From Pseudarthrobacter sp. ATCC 49987 (lineage in GTDB: Bacteria > Actinomycetota > Actinomycetes > Actinomycetales > Micrococcaceae), in assembly GCF_009928425.1 (NCBI RefSeq), contig NZ_JAABNS010000001.1, positions 3,906,001-3,970,000 of the forward strand: a DNA stretch of 64,000 nt, given 5' to 3'. A model generated the notes under the pieces. The model did no database searches. It was not told where the DNA came from and worked only from the letters and a program-made list of their open reading frames with translations. Positions 38,838 through 47,838 of this stretch are shown here, piece after piece (the first letter of the stretch is position 1; the number at the start of each line of letters is the position of its first letter). The translations under genes and the position numbers were made by a program.

Positions 38838-40064
38838 ATGCACGGCCAGCCCGCCGACACCCTGCCGGCAGCGGAAAAGACCCTCGAGGCTGAGAAGGCC
38901 TCACTACTCAAACAGCCCAAGGCGGTGTGGGCGACTGCTCTCGCAGCGGTGTTCGCCTTCATGGGCATCGGCCTGGTGGACCCCATCCTGCCGGCGATCG
39001 CCAAGAACCTGGACGCCTCGCCGAGCCAGGTCTCACTGCTTTTCACGAGCTACTTCCTGGTCACCGCCGTCGCCATGCTGATCACAGGCTACGTCTCGTC
39101 CCGGATCGGCGGGAAACGGACCCTGCTGATCGGACTGGCGGTAATAGTCGTGTTTGCCTCGCTCTCCGGCACCTCGGGCAGCGTGGCCGAGCTCATCGGC
39201 TTCCGGGCCGGCTGGGGGCTCGGCAATGCCCTCTTTGTGGCCACGGCGCTGGCCGTGATTGTCGGCGTCGCGAGCGGCGGCGCCGGCACGGCGATCATCC
39301 TCTACGAGGCCGCCCTCGGCCTGGGCATCTCCCTCGGCCCGCTCCTGGGCGCACTCCTGGGCGGCTGGCAGTGGCGCGCGCCGTTCTTCGGCACCGCCGT
39401 GCTGATGGCCTCGGCGTTCATCGCGCTGATCACCCTGCTGCCCAAGACCCCGCTGCCTGAGCGGAAGGTCCGGCTCCGGGATCCCCTCCTCGCGCTGGGG
39501 CACAAGGGACTCAGGACGACGGCGGCCAGCGGCCTGTTCTACAACTACGGCTTCTTCACCGTCCTCGCCTTCACGCCCTTTATCCTGGGCATGGACGCCT
39601 ACGGGATCGGCGGAGTGTTCTTTGGCTGGGGCGTCGCCGTCGCCGTCTTCTCCGTGTTTGCCGCCCCCGTGCTGCAGAACCGCTTCGGGGCCGTCCGGGT
39701 CCTCACCGGCACCCTGACCCTGCTGATGCTGGACCTGGCGGGCCTGGGACTGGCCGCCGGGCACTCGGTGCCCGCCGTCGTCGTGCTGGTGGTGATTTCC
39801 GGGGCGCTCCTGGGCATCAACAACACCATCTACACGGAGCTGGCCATGGGTGTTTCGGATTCGCCGCGGCCCGTGGCCTCTGCCGGGTACAACTTTGTGC
39901 GTTGGATGGGCGGCGCCCTGGCTCCGTTTGCCGCCGCGCAGCTGGGCGAGCACTTCGGCCCGCAGGTGCCCTTCTTTGCGGGCGCGCTGGCCATGGTGGC
40001 GGCCATTGCCGTGGTCCTCGGCGGACGACGCTACCTGACCGCGCACGAGCCCCACATGGTCTAG
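38838..40064 (+). CDS. MFS efflux transporter
   Basis: A 408-residue, 12-span major facilitator of the drug-efflux type: FAFMGIGLVDPILPAIAKNL in helix 1 and the motif-A loop GYVSSRIGGKRTLLIGLAV. Antiporter-like GxxxGP (GLGISLGPLLGALLGG) appears in helix 5, which marks exporters. It is controlled with the MarR gene. The substrate is unknown. Confidence 0.85.
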   Translation: MHGQPADTLPAAEKTLEAEKASLLKQPKAVWATALAAVFAFMGIGLVDPILPAIAKNLDASPSQVSLLFTSYFLVTAVAMLITGYVSSRIGGKRTLLIGLAVIVVFASLSGTSGSVAELIGFRAGWGLGNALFVATALAVIVGVASGGAGTAIILYEAALGLGISLGPLLGALLGGWQWRAPFFGTAVLMASAFIALITLLPKTPLPERKVRLRDPLLALGHKGLRTTAASGLFYNYGFFTVLAFTPFILGMDAYGIGGVFFGWGVAVAVFSVFAAPVLQNRFGAVRVLTGTLTLLMLDLAGLGLAAGHSVPAVVVLVVISGALLGINNTIYTELAMGVSDSPRPVASAGYNFVRWMGGALAPFAAAQLGEHFGPQVPFFAGALAMVAAIAVVLGGRRYLTAHEPHMV

Positions 40065-40087
40065 CTGACGCGCCGGGTGCCCAACCC

Positions 40088-40148
40088 GCCGAGGTGACAG
40101 TTAATGCCCATGTTCCCGCGGAACATGGGCATTAGCTGTCACCTCGGC
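40088..40148. repeat. Intergenic palindrome, family copy 2 (29-bp arms)
   Basis: Left arm 40088-40116 starts GCCGAGGTGACAG and ends GCCCATGTTCC; the right arm 40120-40148 is its reverse complement with one mismatch (a G-T pair), and the loop is three bases. It is the longest and most perfect copy, lying between two converging MFS genes, where it could also terminate both. Confidence 0.9.
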
Positions 40149-40171
40149 AGGCGGAAGGAGGGCAGTGCGGC

Positions 40172-41623
40172 TCAGGCCGTCGCGGAAGCCTTCGCGGAAC
40201 CCTTCGGGACGAAAAGGGTCTCGGCGTGCTCCAGGGACATGCCGTTGGTCTCCGGCACCTTGAACTTCACGAAGAAGAACGACGCCGCCGCGAACGTGGC
40301 GTACATGGCGTAGGTCAGGGGCAGCGAAGCCGCCGCCATGACCGGGAAGCTCAGGGTGATGGCGAAGTTGGCGATCCACTGGGCGGCCGCGGCCAGGCCC
40401 AGGGCGCGGGCGCGGATCCGGGACGGGAAGATCTCACCGAGCAGCACCCAGACCAGCGGGCCCCAGGAGGCGCCGAAGCTGATCACGAAGACGTTGGCGG
40501 CAACCAGGGCGGCCGGACCCCACGCGCCGGGCAGCGAAATCGCGTCCCCCGTTCCCGTGGCTGAGGCGAAGGCCAGGGCCATGGTGCCCAGCGATGCGGC
40601 CATGCCGATGGAACCCGCGAGCATGATGGGACGTCGGCCGATCCGGTCCACCAGCGCGATCGCCACGAGGGTCACGAGGATGTTCGTGATCGCGGTGGCC
40701 ACGGAGATCGTCAGGGAGTCCTTCTCCTGGAAGCCGACGGCCTTCCACAGGGTGGTGGAGTAGTAGAAGATCACGTTGATGCCGACGAACTGCTGCAGCA
40801 CCGACAGGATGATGCCGATCCACACCACGGGCTGCAGGCCGAAGGCCTTGCCGCGCAGGGAGCCCTTCTGGCCCGCGAGCTTGTCTTCCTCGATGGCCTT
40901 CTTGATGTCGCGCAGGTGGCGGTCCGTGTCCTCGTTCGGGGCGATGGACTGGAAGATCTTGAGGGCCTCCTCGTCCTTGCCCCGGACGACCAGGAACCGC
41001 GGCGACTCGGGCAGGGTGTAGGCAATCCAGCCGTAAACGACGGCGGGCACGGCAGCCGCGAGGAACATCCAGCGCCAGGCTTCAATACCGAACCAGAGGG
41101 CCTCGCCCGCTCCGCCGGCGAAGTTCGCGAACAGGGCGTCCGAGAGCAGGGCGGCGAAGATACCAGTGGTGATGGCAAGCTGCTGGAGCGAGGCCAGCCG
41201 GCCCCGGACGTGGCGCGGTGAGATCTCGGAGATGTAGGCCGGAGCGATGACGGAGGCCAGGCCGATGCCCAGGCCGCCGACCAGGCGCCAGAAGATGAGG
41301 TCCCACACGCTGAAGGCGAAGCCGGTCCCGATCGCACTGACCAGGAACAGCAGGGCGCCGAGCTTCATGGCGGGGATCCGGCCGTAGCGGTCGGCGATCT
41401 TGCCGGCCAGGTAGGCGCCGGCCGCGCAGCCGAGGAGGGCCACAGCCACGGCGAAACCGGTTACGGCCTCGCTGAGCGCGAACTCGTCCTTGATTGCGTC
41501 GACGGCGCCGTTGACCACCGAGGAGTCGAAACCGAAGAGGAAGCCGCCCACGGCGCCCGCCACGGCCAGCCAGATGACCCGCTGGGGGATCCTGGCTGCG
41601 GTCTGGTCTTGGGTGGTTGTCAT
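40172..41623 (-). CDS. Sugar porter family MFS transporter
   Basis: A 483-residue sugar:H+ symporter-type transporter. Sugar-porter marks are complete: GFLFGFDSSVVNGA in helix 1, GKIADRYGRIPAMKLGAL, PESPRFLVVRGKDEEALK, the helix-7 stretch QQFVGINVIFYYSTTLW and PETNGMSLEHAE near the end. The ATG at 41623 has GAGGGAGCCAG upstream and begins the family-typical N-terminus. The substrate is a monosaccharide or polyol, not decidable here. Confidence 0.9.
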   Translation of the reverse strand: MTTTQDQTAARIPQRVIWLAVAGAVGGFLFGFDSSVVNGAVDAIKDEFALSEAVTGFAVAVALLGCAAGAYLAGKIADRYGRIPAMKLGALLFLVSAIGTGFAFSVWDLIFWRLVGGLGIGLASVIAPAYISEISPRHVRGRLASLQQLAITTGIFAALLSDALFANFAGGAGEALWFGIEAWRWMFLAAAVPAVVYGWIAYTLPESPRFLVVRGKDEEALKIFQSIAPNEDTDRHLRDIKKAIEEDKLAGQKGSLRGKAFGLQPVVWIGIILSVLQQFVGINVIFYYSTTLWKAVGFQEKDSLTISVATAITNILVTLVAIALVDRIGRRPIMLAGSIGMAASLGTMALAFASATGTGDAISLPGAWGPAALVAANVFVISFGASWGPLVWVLLGEIFPSRIRARALGLAAAAQWIANFAITLSFPVMAAASLPLTYAMYATFAAASFFFVKFKVPETNGMSLEHAETLFVPKGSAKASATA

Positions 41624-41780
41624 CTGGCTCCCTCGGCATTTCGCGTTCCGCGGCCGGCGCCGCAAGCTACCAAGTCTTACACCGGAGCCGGAGCGGTGCA
41701 CGTCACAGGGCCAAAAATGAGAGAAAACATACAGTTTGGCGGGGCGCGGCAAGCGGGCACCGCCGTCGTGCCGTCCAACT

Positions 41781-41827
41781 GAGACTTCGCGCCCATGTCC
41801 GGTTCCGCCATGGGCGCGAAATCTCAC
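41781..41827. repeat. Intergenic palindrome, family copy 3
   Basis: TGAGACTTCGCGCCCATG (41781-41798) pairs with 41810-41827 over 18 positions with one G-T pair. It lies between divergent genes, so a terminator role cannot explain it. Confidence 0.85.
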
Positions 41828-41922
41828 CCCGGCGGCCCGACGTCCAGGAGTTGTGGGGGACGTGTGGCTGCGGGGTGTGGATAACTTAAGCGGGCGGCGC
41901 CGGATCCGATCATGATGAGGGA

Positions 41923-42855
41923 ATGCGCCGACTTGAGCTCCCAACATTCCTGGCGGACGGCTCGTTCTCCGTCCTTGCTGCGGACGCCGCGGGGATCCCG
42001 CGGAAGCGGACCCGTGCCCAGGACCTGATCACGGTGTCCCGCGGTGTCCGCGTCCCGGCCGGCAGCGGCGCACACGGCGGGGCAGCGCTGAGGGCCTACT
42101 GCCAGCTCGACGACTGCACCGTACTCTGCCACTTCACCGCGGCGAGGCTGTGGCGCGTTGGCCTTCCCCTGTGGGCGGACTGCGATTGGCGGATCCACCT
42201 TGCCCGGCCGCGGGGCGGCAGCATCCCGAAGCGGGCAAACGTGGCGGGCCACCGACTCGCTCTGGCGCCCGGGGACGTGGTGATGTTCGCCGGCGTCCGG
42301 GTTACCTCGCCCGAGCGCACCTTCCTTGACCTGGCTGCGGCTCTGCCGCTGGACGATCTGGTGGCTGCCGGGGATGCCCTGGTGTGAGTGCACGGTCCGG
42401 AGTTCCCGTCGCCCCGGACCGCCGTGTCGAGCATCGAGGCGCTGGACAGGATGCTGCTCCAACACCCCGGCGCCCGGAACATCCGGACCGCGCGGGAAGC
42501 CCTTGGGTACGTGCGCGTGGGTGCGGATTCCCTGCCGGAAACACACCTGCGGCTCGCCCTGGTCCGCGGCGGCCTTCCGGAACCCGAGCTCAACCACGTG
42601 GTCTGGGGCCCGGCCGGCGCCCCGGAATTATGGCCGGACGCGGCCTATCCGGCCCACCGGATCTCGCTGCAGTACGACGGCGCCCACCATGACGGACCAG
42701 GCCAGCATCTGCGCGACATCCGGCGGGCACGGACCACGGAACGGCTGGGCTGGGTCGAGGTGAGGATCTCGAAGGACGACCTGGCGGGTGATCGCCCCGC
42801 GGCCATCGGCAGGGTCCGGCGGGCCCTCCAGTCCCGGGGATGGACGCCGAGGTGA
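41923..42855 (+). pseudogene. DUF559/AbiEi-like protein gene broken by one in-frame TGA
   Basis: Two open frames, 41923-42387 and 42388-42855, are in the same phase and are separated only by a TGA at 42385-42387. Joined they give about 310 residues: an N-terminal AbiEi-like winged-helix/antitoxin-like part (CHFTAARLWRVGLPLW, VTSPERTFLDLAA) and a C-terminal DUF559 (Vsr-nuclease-like) domain with HRISLQYDGAHHDG. That is the normal length of this actinobacterial family. The context GDALV-stop-VHGPEFP suggests a Cys or Trp codon turned into stop, by mutation or a sequencing error. The start has CATGAT six bases upstream. Confidence 0.8.
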
Positions 42856-42907
42856 GGTTAAGCGCCCATGCTGTTTAGCGTCATGGGCGCCAAGTCTCAC
42901 CCCGGCG
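42846..42907. repeat. Intergenic palindrome, family copy 4
   Basis: Outer arms CGCCGAGGTGAG and CTCACCCCGGCG (one mismatch) and inner AGCGCCCATG with CATGGGCGC. The left arm contains the stop codon of the DUF559-type gene (TGA 42853-42855). It lies between converging genes. Confidence 0.85.
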
Positions 42908-42910
42908 TGG

Positions 42911-43387
42911 TCAGCGCTCTACCAGGATCCCGTCCGGATCACACCAGATCATGGCGCCGGGCCGGAGGACGACGCCGTCGATCTCCAGTGCCACGTCGCT
43001 CTCACCGGCACCTGCTTTGGCGCTTTTGCGCGGGTTGCTGCCGAGCGCCTTCACCCCGAGCGGCAGTCCGGCGATCGCCGTCCGGTCGCGGATGGCGCCG
43101 TTGATCACGACGCCGGCCCAGCCGTTCGCGACCGCGCTGGCCGCGATCAGGTCCCCCATCAGGGCCGTGCGCAGCGAGCCGCCGCCGTCCACCACCAGGA
43201 CGGCCCCGTCGCCGGGTGTGGCGAGCGTGGACTTGACCAGGGCGTTGTCCTCGAAGCAGCGGATGGTACGGACCAGGCCGCTGAAGTGCGTCCGGCCGCC
43301 GAGCGACTGGAACTGCAGGGCCACGGAGTCGAGCTCCTCACCCCGGACGTCGTAGAGATCGGCGGTATTTACGGCGGATGCGGCCAT
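42911..43387 (-). CDS. rraA: RraA-family protein (RNase E regulator / HMG aldolase fold)
   Basis: A 158-residue protein: TADLYDVRGEELDSV at the N-terminus, GDGAVLVVDGGGSLRTALMGDLIA in the centre and GVVINGAIRDR, the family signature. Proteins of this fold either inhibit RNase E or act as 4-hydroxy-4-methyl-2-oxoglutarate aldolases; the sequence does not discriminate. The ATG at 43387 has AGGAGA before it, whereas the longer frame adds 20 unconserved residues. Confidence 0.88.
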   Translation of the reverse strand: MAASAVNTADLYDVRGEELDSVALQFQSLGGRTHFSGLVRTIRCFEDNALVKSTLATPGDGAVLVVDGGGSLRTALMGDLIAASAVANGWAGVVINGAIRDRTAIAGLPLGVKALGSNPRKSAKAGAGESDVALEIDGVVLRPGAMIWCDPDGILVER

Positions 43388-43494
43388 CGGTTCTCCTGAG
43401 CTGGAAATAGGGGGCGGATCGTGGTCCCCACGATAGTCTGGCTGCACACCGATCTTCAGCGTGCGTCGTCAGTTTCCGGGGGGAACCGAATTAC

Positions 43495-44838
43495 ATGAGC
43501 CTGTCCGATCCTCCCGGCGCTGCTCCGGACCCAGCCCGTGACCCCGCCGCGGCACCCTCGACGGCAGAACGCCCGACGACGGAACGCCCGACGGCGGTGG
43601 CGCTCGCCGAGCCCGACCGGGCGGTCCGGCCCGTCTGGATCGCCGGGGTTGTCCTCGTCAACCTCGGCATCAACGCGGCATTCTTCGCCCCGCTCCAGGT
43701 GCTCCTCGGCCAGCAGGCGGCAGCATTCAGCGAGGCCGACAAGGAGGCCATCCTCGCCCTCGTGACCGGGGCGGGCGCGGCGGTCTCACTGGTCGCCAAC
43801 CCGCTGTTTGGCGCGTTCAGCGACCGCACCTCCTCACCCCTGGGCCGGCGTGTGCCCTGGGTCCTCTTCGGCGCCGTCCTCGGCGCCGCGGCCCTGATTG
43901 CCCTCGCCGGGGCGCCGAACGTTGCCATCATGACGCTGCTCTGGTGCCTCGTGCAGGCCGGCTGCAACGGCGCCTATGCCGCCATCACCGCGGCCATCCC
44001 GGACCGCGTGCCCGTGGCGCAGCGCGGCACGGTGGGCGGCCTGGCCGCCATGGGACAGACGGTCGGCATCCTCATCGGCGCCGTGATCGCGGCAGTGGTG
44101 ACGGGGAACTTCGCCGTCGGCTATGTGGTCTGCGCCGTCGCGCTGCTCGCCGGCGTCGTGCTGTATTTCTTCAGGAACGACGACGCCCGGCTCCCCGCGG
44201 AGGCGCGGCCGCCGTTCCGCCTGGCCGGCTTCGTCAAGGGTTTCTGGATTTCCCCGGCGCTCCACCCGGACTTCGCCTGGGCCTGGCTGACCAGGCTCCT
44301 GGTGAACATCGGCAACCACATGGTCACCCTTTACCTGCTCTTCTTCCTCACGGATGCGGTCCGCCTTCAGGAGACGCAGGGCATGGCGCCCGAGTTCGGC
44401 GTGCTGATCCTGACCGGACTCTATGCGGTGATGGTGATCATCAGCAGTGTGATCGGCGGCCGGCTGAGCGACCGGATGGGGAGACGGAAGCCGCTCGTGA
44501 TCATGTCCTCGGTCATCATCGCGGTGGCCTCGCTGATCCTGGCATTCGCGCCGAACTGGATCGGGGCGCTGCTGGGCGCTTCGGTGCTGGGCATCGGCTT
44601 CGGCTGCTACCTTGCGGTCGATTTCGCCCTCATTACCCAGGTGCTCCCGGCGGCTCTGAGCCGCGGCAGGGACCTGGGTGTCCTGAACATCGCCAATTCC
44701 CTGCCGCAGGTGCTCGCCCCGCTTATCGCGTTCCCCTTCGTGACGCTGTGGGGTGGATACGTTTCGCTGTACGTGGCGGCCGCGGTGATTGGGCTGCTGG
44801 GTGCCGTGTTCGTGGTCAAAATCAAGGGCGTCGACTAG
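43495..44838 (+). CDS. MFS transporter (glycoside/sucrose-type)
   Basis: A 447-residue, 12-span transporter with a 40-residue Pro/Ala/Thr-rich cytoplasmic N-terminus. LFGAFSDRTSSPLGRRVPW and GRLSDRMGRRKPLVIM are the two motif-A loops, with the SDRT-xxRxGRRxPW form seen in the GPH/sucrose transporter-like group. The substrate is unknown. A TetR gene follows about 160 bases on, on the same strand. Confidence 0.82.
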   Translation: MSLSDPPGAAPDPARDPAAAPSTAERPTTERPTAVALAEPDRAVRPVWIAGVVLVNLGINAAFFAPLQVLLGQQAAAFSEADKEAILALVTGAGAAVSLVANPLFGAFSDRTSSPLGRRVPWVLFGAVLGAAALIALAGAPNVAIMTLLWCLVQAGCNGAYAAITAAIPDRVPVAQRGTVGGLAAMGQTVGILIGAVIAAVVTGNFAVGYVVCAVALLAGVVLYFFRNDDARLPAEARPPFRLAGFVKGFWISPALHPDFAWAWLTRLLVNIGNHMVTLYLLFFLTDAVRLQETQGMAPEFGVLILTGLYAVMVIISSVIGGRLSDRMGRRKPLVIMSSVIIAVASLILAFAPNWIGALLGASVLGIGFGCYLAVDFALITQVLPAALSRGRDLGVLNIANSLPQVLAPLIAFPFVTLWGGYVSLYVAAAVIGLLGAVFVVKIKGVD

Positions 44839-45000
44839 CCCAGAAGGTGCCGCCGTCGTGGCTCCGTCCGGGCCGCTCCGGCCGTGGATGTGACTGGCTT
44901 TCGGCCCGGGGGCGTGGCGTATAGTGGACGGGAATTGCCGCGGCAGTGCTGTGGGGGATCCCTCCCGGCTGCCGAGAAAACCGACCCCGGAACGCTGCTG

Positions 45001-45687
45001 ATGCCTGAACTTCACTCAGAACTTCCACCGATGGCCCCGCCGCCCAGCCTGCCCAGGCAACGGCTCCGCTACACCCGGATCCTCGACGTCGCCGCCGGGT
45101 TCGTGCGCAAGGGACTGGATTCCGTGGTTCTCTCGGAGGTCGCTGCCCGGGCTGATGTTCCGCTCGGCACCCTGTACCGATACTTTCCGTCCGCCACCCA
45201 GCTGGTGCTGGCGCTGTACCGTAAGCAGCTCACGGAACTGTACGCCGCCAACTCCCCTGCGGCGCCAGCGGCCGGCACCGCCGCTGCATCGACAAGCACC
45301 GCCGCTGCCCCGGCGAAGAAGTCTGCGGGACGCTCCGCGAAGCCACCCGCAGCGGACGCCTCGGGCGATGTACCGGCCCACGCGCTCGTCGGCGTCGTGA
45401 TGGAAATCTTCCACATGCGCCTTATGCAGCCTGCCGTGGAGCAGTGCCTCAACAAAGTCGTGTACACCAAGGACACGGACACCACGAAGCTGCTCCGCGA
45501 GATCGACGCCACGGCCGAGAAGGCCGTCACCGCCGTCAGCGGCGACGCCGCCATCTCCCGGGTGCTGCTGCTGACCGTCACTGGACTGGTCCAGTCGGTC
45601 CGCTGCCGCCGGCTTTCCCTCTTTGAAGCCGAGGAAGACCTCAAGAAAGCCTGCTTCCTGCTGACATGCGGCCGCCCAGCGGCGTAA
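45001..45687 (+). CDS. TetR-family regulator with Ala/Pro-rich insert
   Basis: A 228-residue TetR-type regulator. The DNA-binding domain is at residues 20-70 (ILDVAAGFVRKGLDSVVLSEVAARADVPLGTLYRYFPSATQLV), followed by an unusual Ala/Thr/Pro/Lys-rich insert (about residues 80-120) before the helical ligand domain. TATAGT at 44920-44925 is a -10 candidate about 75 bases upstream. Its targets are unknown; the upstream MFS gene is one candidate. The stop codon lies within a DasR-like palindrome. Confidence 0.8.
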   Translation: MPELHSELPPMAPPPSLPRQRLRYTRILDVAAGFVRKGLDSVVLSEVAARADVPLGTLYRYFPSATQLVLALYRKQLTELYAANSPAAPAAGTAAASTSTAAAPAKKSAGRSAKPPAADASGDVPAHALVGVVMEIFHMRLMQPAVEQCLNKVVYTKDTDTTKLLREIDATAEKAVTAVSGDAAISRVLLLTVTGLVQSVRCRRLSLFEAEEDLKKACFLLTCGRPAA

Positions 45688-45702
45688 CTGGTCTAGACCA
45701 AT
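45687..45702. promoter_or_regulatory. DasR-responsive-element-like palindrome (dre)
   Basis: ACTGGTCTAGACCAAT matches the Streptomyces dre consensus ACTGGTCTAGACCACT at 15 of 16 positions, with a perfect 12-bp core. It sits at the TetR stop codon and about 290 bases upstream of the malic enzyme gene. GntR-type DasR responds to GlcNAc metabolites. Confidence 0.65.
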
Positions 45703-45735
45703 CTGACTTTTTACTGGCCGGTAGCGGACCTTTTG

Positions 45736-45751
45736 AGTGATGCGGGTCACA
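45736..45751. promoter_or_regulatory. CRP/GlxR-like site upstream of malic enzyme
   Basis: AGTGATGCGGGTCACA fits TGTGA-N6-TCACA with one mismatch at the first base. It lies 34 bases after the dre-like site in a 302-base gap (45688-45989) that holds no gene and leads to the malic enzyme start. Confidence 0.55.
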
Positions 45752-45989
45752 AAAAAGCTTGGATAAACGTTTCACCATTCGCGGGAGTGTGTCCGTCGAC
45801 ACTTCATGGCCCGCCGGCTTTGTTTACCATTGCAGAACCGGAGCGGCCCCGCCGCTTACAGTACCCGGAGCACCGCCGCCGGCCCACCAACCTCGGGCCG
45901 CTGCCGACGTTCCCCAGACCATCTTGAGCATCCCTGTGCTTGAGCTTCCATGAGCCGTATGCCCACGGTGAGCCCCAGGAGACAACGAA

Positions 45990-47201
45990 GTGTCCATTGA
46001 GACGACTATCCCCACCGACGCTACTTCCCCCGCAGAGCCCGTAGAGGTGCTGAGCGACGAGGAAATTTTCGCATCCCACCAGGGCGGCAAGCTTTCAATT
46101 TCCAGCACTGTCCCGCTCGCCAGCAAGCGCGACCTTTCCATCGCGTACACGCCCGGCGTCGCCCAGGTCAGCCGCGCCATCGCCGCCAACCCGGAGCTCG
46201 CCAAGACCCTCACGTGGGCCCAGCGCCTCGTTGTCGTCGTCAGCGACGGCACGGCCGTGCTCGGCCTGGGCGACATCGGGGCCAGCGCCTCGCTGCCCGT
46301 GATGGAGGGCAAGTCCGCCCTGTTCAAGGCCTTCGGCGAACTCGACTCCATCCCGTTGGTGCTCAACACCACCAACGTCGACGAGATCGTGGAGACCCTC
46401 GTCCGCCTTCGTCCGAGCTTCGGCGCCGTCAACCTTGAGGACGTCTCAGCGCCGCGCTGCTTCGAACTCGAGGAGAAGCTCATCGAAGCCCTCGACTGCC
46501 CCGTTATGCACGATGACCAGCACGGCACCGCCGTCGTCGTGCTCGCCGCCCTGACCGGCGCCGCCAAGGTGACCGGTCGTGGACTCGAGAAACTGCGCGT
46601 TGTCGTCTCGGGCGCCGGCGCTGCCGGGATTGCCGTCGCGCAGATGCTGCTCTCCGCCGGGATTACCGACGTTGTGCTGCTGGACTCCCGCGGGGTCATC
46701 AACAGCAAACGTGCGGACATCGCTGCCCACCCCGAGGGCAAGAAGGCGCAGCTGGCCAGGAGCGGGAACCCGCGCGATGTCTCCGGCGGCCCCGCCGAGG
46801 CATTGCTCGACGCCGACGTTTTCATTGGCGTCTCCTCCTCCAGGCTGGACGAGGACCACCTCAAGCTCATGAGCAAGGACGCGATCGTGTTCGCCCTCTC
46901 CAACCCGGACCCCGAAGTCCTGCCGGAGGTTGCACGCAAGTACGCGGCCGTCGTCGCCACGGGCCGCAGCGACTTCCCGAACCAGATCAACAACGTCCTG
47001 GCCTTCCCCGGCATCTTCCGCGGAGCCCTCGACGCCGGCGCCCGCCGGATCACGCCGGCCATGAAGCTGGCCGCAGCCCGCGCCATCGCCGCACTGGCCG
47101 AGGAGGACCTTTCCGCCGACTACATCGTCCCCAGTCCGCTGGACCCGCGGGTGGCACCGGCGGTTTCCGCCGCCGTCGCCGCGGCGGTTGAAGCCGAGTA
47201 G
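45990..47201 (+). CDS. NAD(P)-dependent malic enzyme
   Basis: A 403-residue malic enzyme of the short bacterial type, converting malate to pyruvate + CO2 with NAD(P)H formation. Marks: LSIAYTPGVAQVSRAI, DGTAVLGLGDIG, the metal/substrate region CPVMHDDQHGTAVVVLA, and the second-domain nucleotide motif VVSGAGAAGIAVAQ. It starts with GTG after AGGAGA. A long leader with DasR-like and CRP-like sites suggests it is carbon-controlled. A strong hairpin follows. Confidence 0.92.
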   Translation: MSIETTIPTDATSPAEPVEVLSDEEIFASHQGGKLSISSTVPLASKRDLSIAYTPGVAQVSRAIAANPELAKTLTWAQRLVVVVSDGTAVLGLGDIGASASLPVMEGKSALFKAFGELDSIPLVLNTTNVDEIVETLVRLRPSFGAVNLEDVSAPRCFELEEKLIEALDCPVMHDDQHGTAVVVLAALTGAAKVTGRGLEKLRVVVSGAGAAGIAVAQMLLSAGITDVVLLDSRGVINSKRADIAAHPEGKKAQLARSGNPRDVSGGPAEALLDADVFIGVSSSRLDEDHLKLMSKDAIVFALSNPDPEVLPEVARKYAAVVATGRSDFPNQINNVLAFPGIFRGALDAGARRITPAMKLAAARAIAALAEEDLSADYIVPSPLDPRVAPAVSAAVAAAVEAE

Positions 47202-47217
47202 ACACAGCTGAACAGAA

Positions 47218-47257
47218 GACGACGGCGCCGCAGCCCTGGGGATGCGGCGCCGTCGTC
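47218..47257. terminator. Terminator after malic enzyme
   Basis: GACGACGGCGCCGCA (47218-47232) pairs perfectly with 47243-47257 over a 10-base loop. GC-rich, without a T-run. Confidence 0.75.
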
Positions 47258-47299
47258 GTCGGGTGCTCCGGGCACCGGCTCGAACCATAGACTGGAGCG

Positions 47300-47800
47300 A
47301 TGAACCCCGAGACTGTCGTGACGATCCTGTGCGGCCTCGCCATCCTGGTGGGCGTGGCCGGCACCGTCATCCCCGTGCTTCCCGGCAGCATCCTGATCGG
47401 ACTGAGCCTGCTCGCGTGGGCCATCTGGGGCGGCGCCGGAACCATCGGCTGGGTGGTGTTCGGGATCGGCCTGGTCTTTGTCCTGGCCGGGATGGCCGCC
47501 AGCGCGGTCCTGACCGGGCGGAAACTCAAACAACACAGCATTCCCGGCCGCTCGGTGGTGGCCGGGCTGGTCCTCGGGGTGGTGGGGATGTTCATCATCC
47601 CCGTCGTGGGCCTGTTTGTCGGTTTCGCCGCCGGCCTGCTGCTGAGCGAGTTGCAGCGCACGCGCGTGTTCGGCACTGCCGTGGCATCCAGCTGGGCGGC
47701 ATTGAAGGCCACCGGCCTGGGAATGATCGTGGAGTTCGGACTCGCCTGCCTGGCCGGCAGCACCTGGGTGATCGGACTCTGGATTTCGGCCGCGGCCTAG
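47300..47800 (+). CDS. DUF456 family membrane protein
   Basis: A 166-residue protein with about five membrane segments. LVGVAGTVIPVLPGSILIGL near the N-terminus and FVGFAAGLLLSELQRTR match the Gly/Pro-rich pattern of DUF456. Its function is not known. TAGACT (47288-47293) is six bases before the ATG. It stands alone, with unrelated genes on both sides. Confidence 0.82.
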   Translation: MNPETVVTILCGLAILVGVAGTVIPVLPGSILIGLSLLAWAIWGGAGTIGWVVFGIGLVFVLAGMAASAVLTGRKLKQHSIPGRSVVAGLVLGVVGMFIIPVVGLFVGFAAGLLLSELQRTRVFGTAVASSWAALKATGLGMIVEFGLACLAGSTWVIGLWISAAA

Positions 47801-47838
47801 TCTGCCCGCGGCCGCCCCGGGCGGACTAGCATGGAGTC

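Noticed and set aside
42385..42387. Selenocysteine codon in the DUF559-type gene
   Set aside because: No SECIS-like hairpin follows the TGA and no selenoprotein genes are in view; a nonsense change or read error is simpler.
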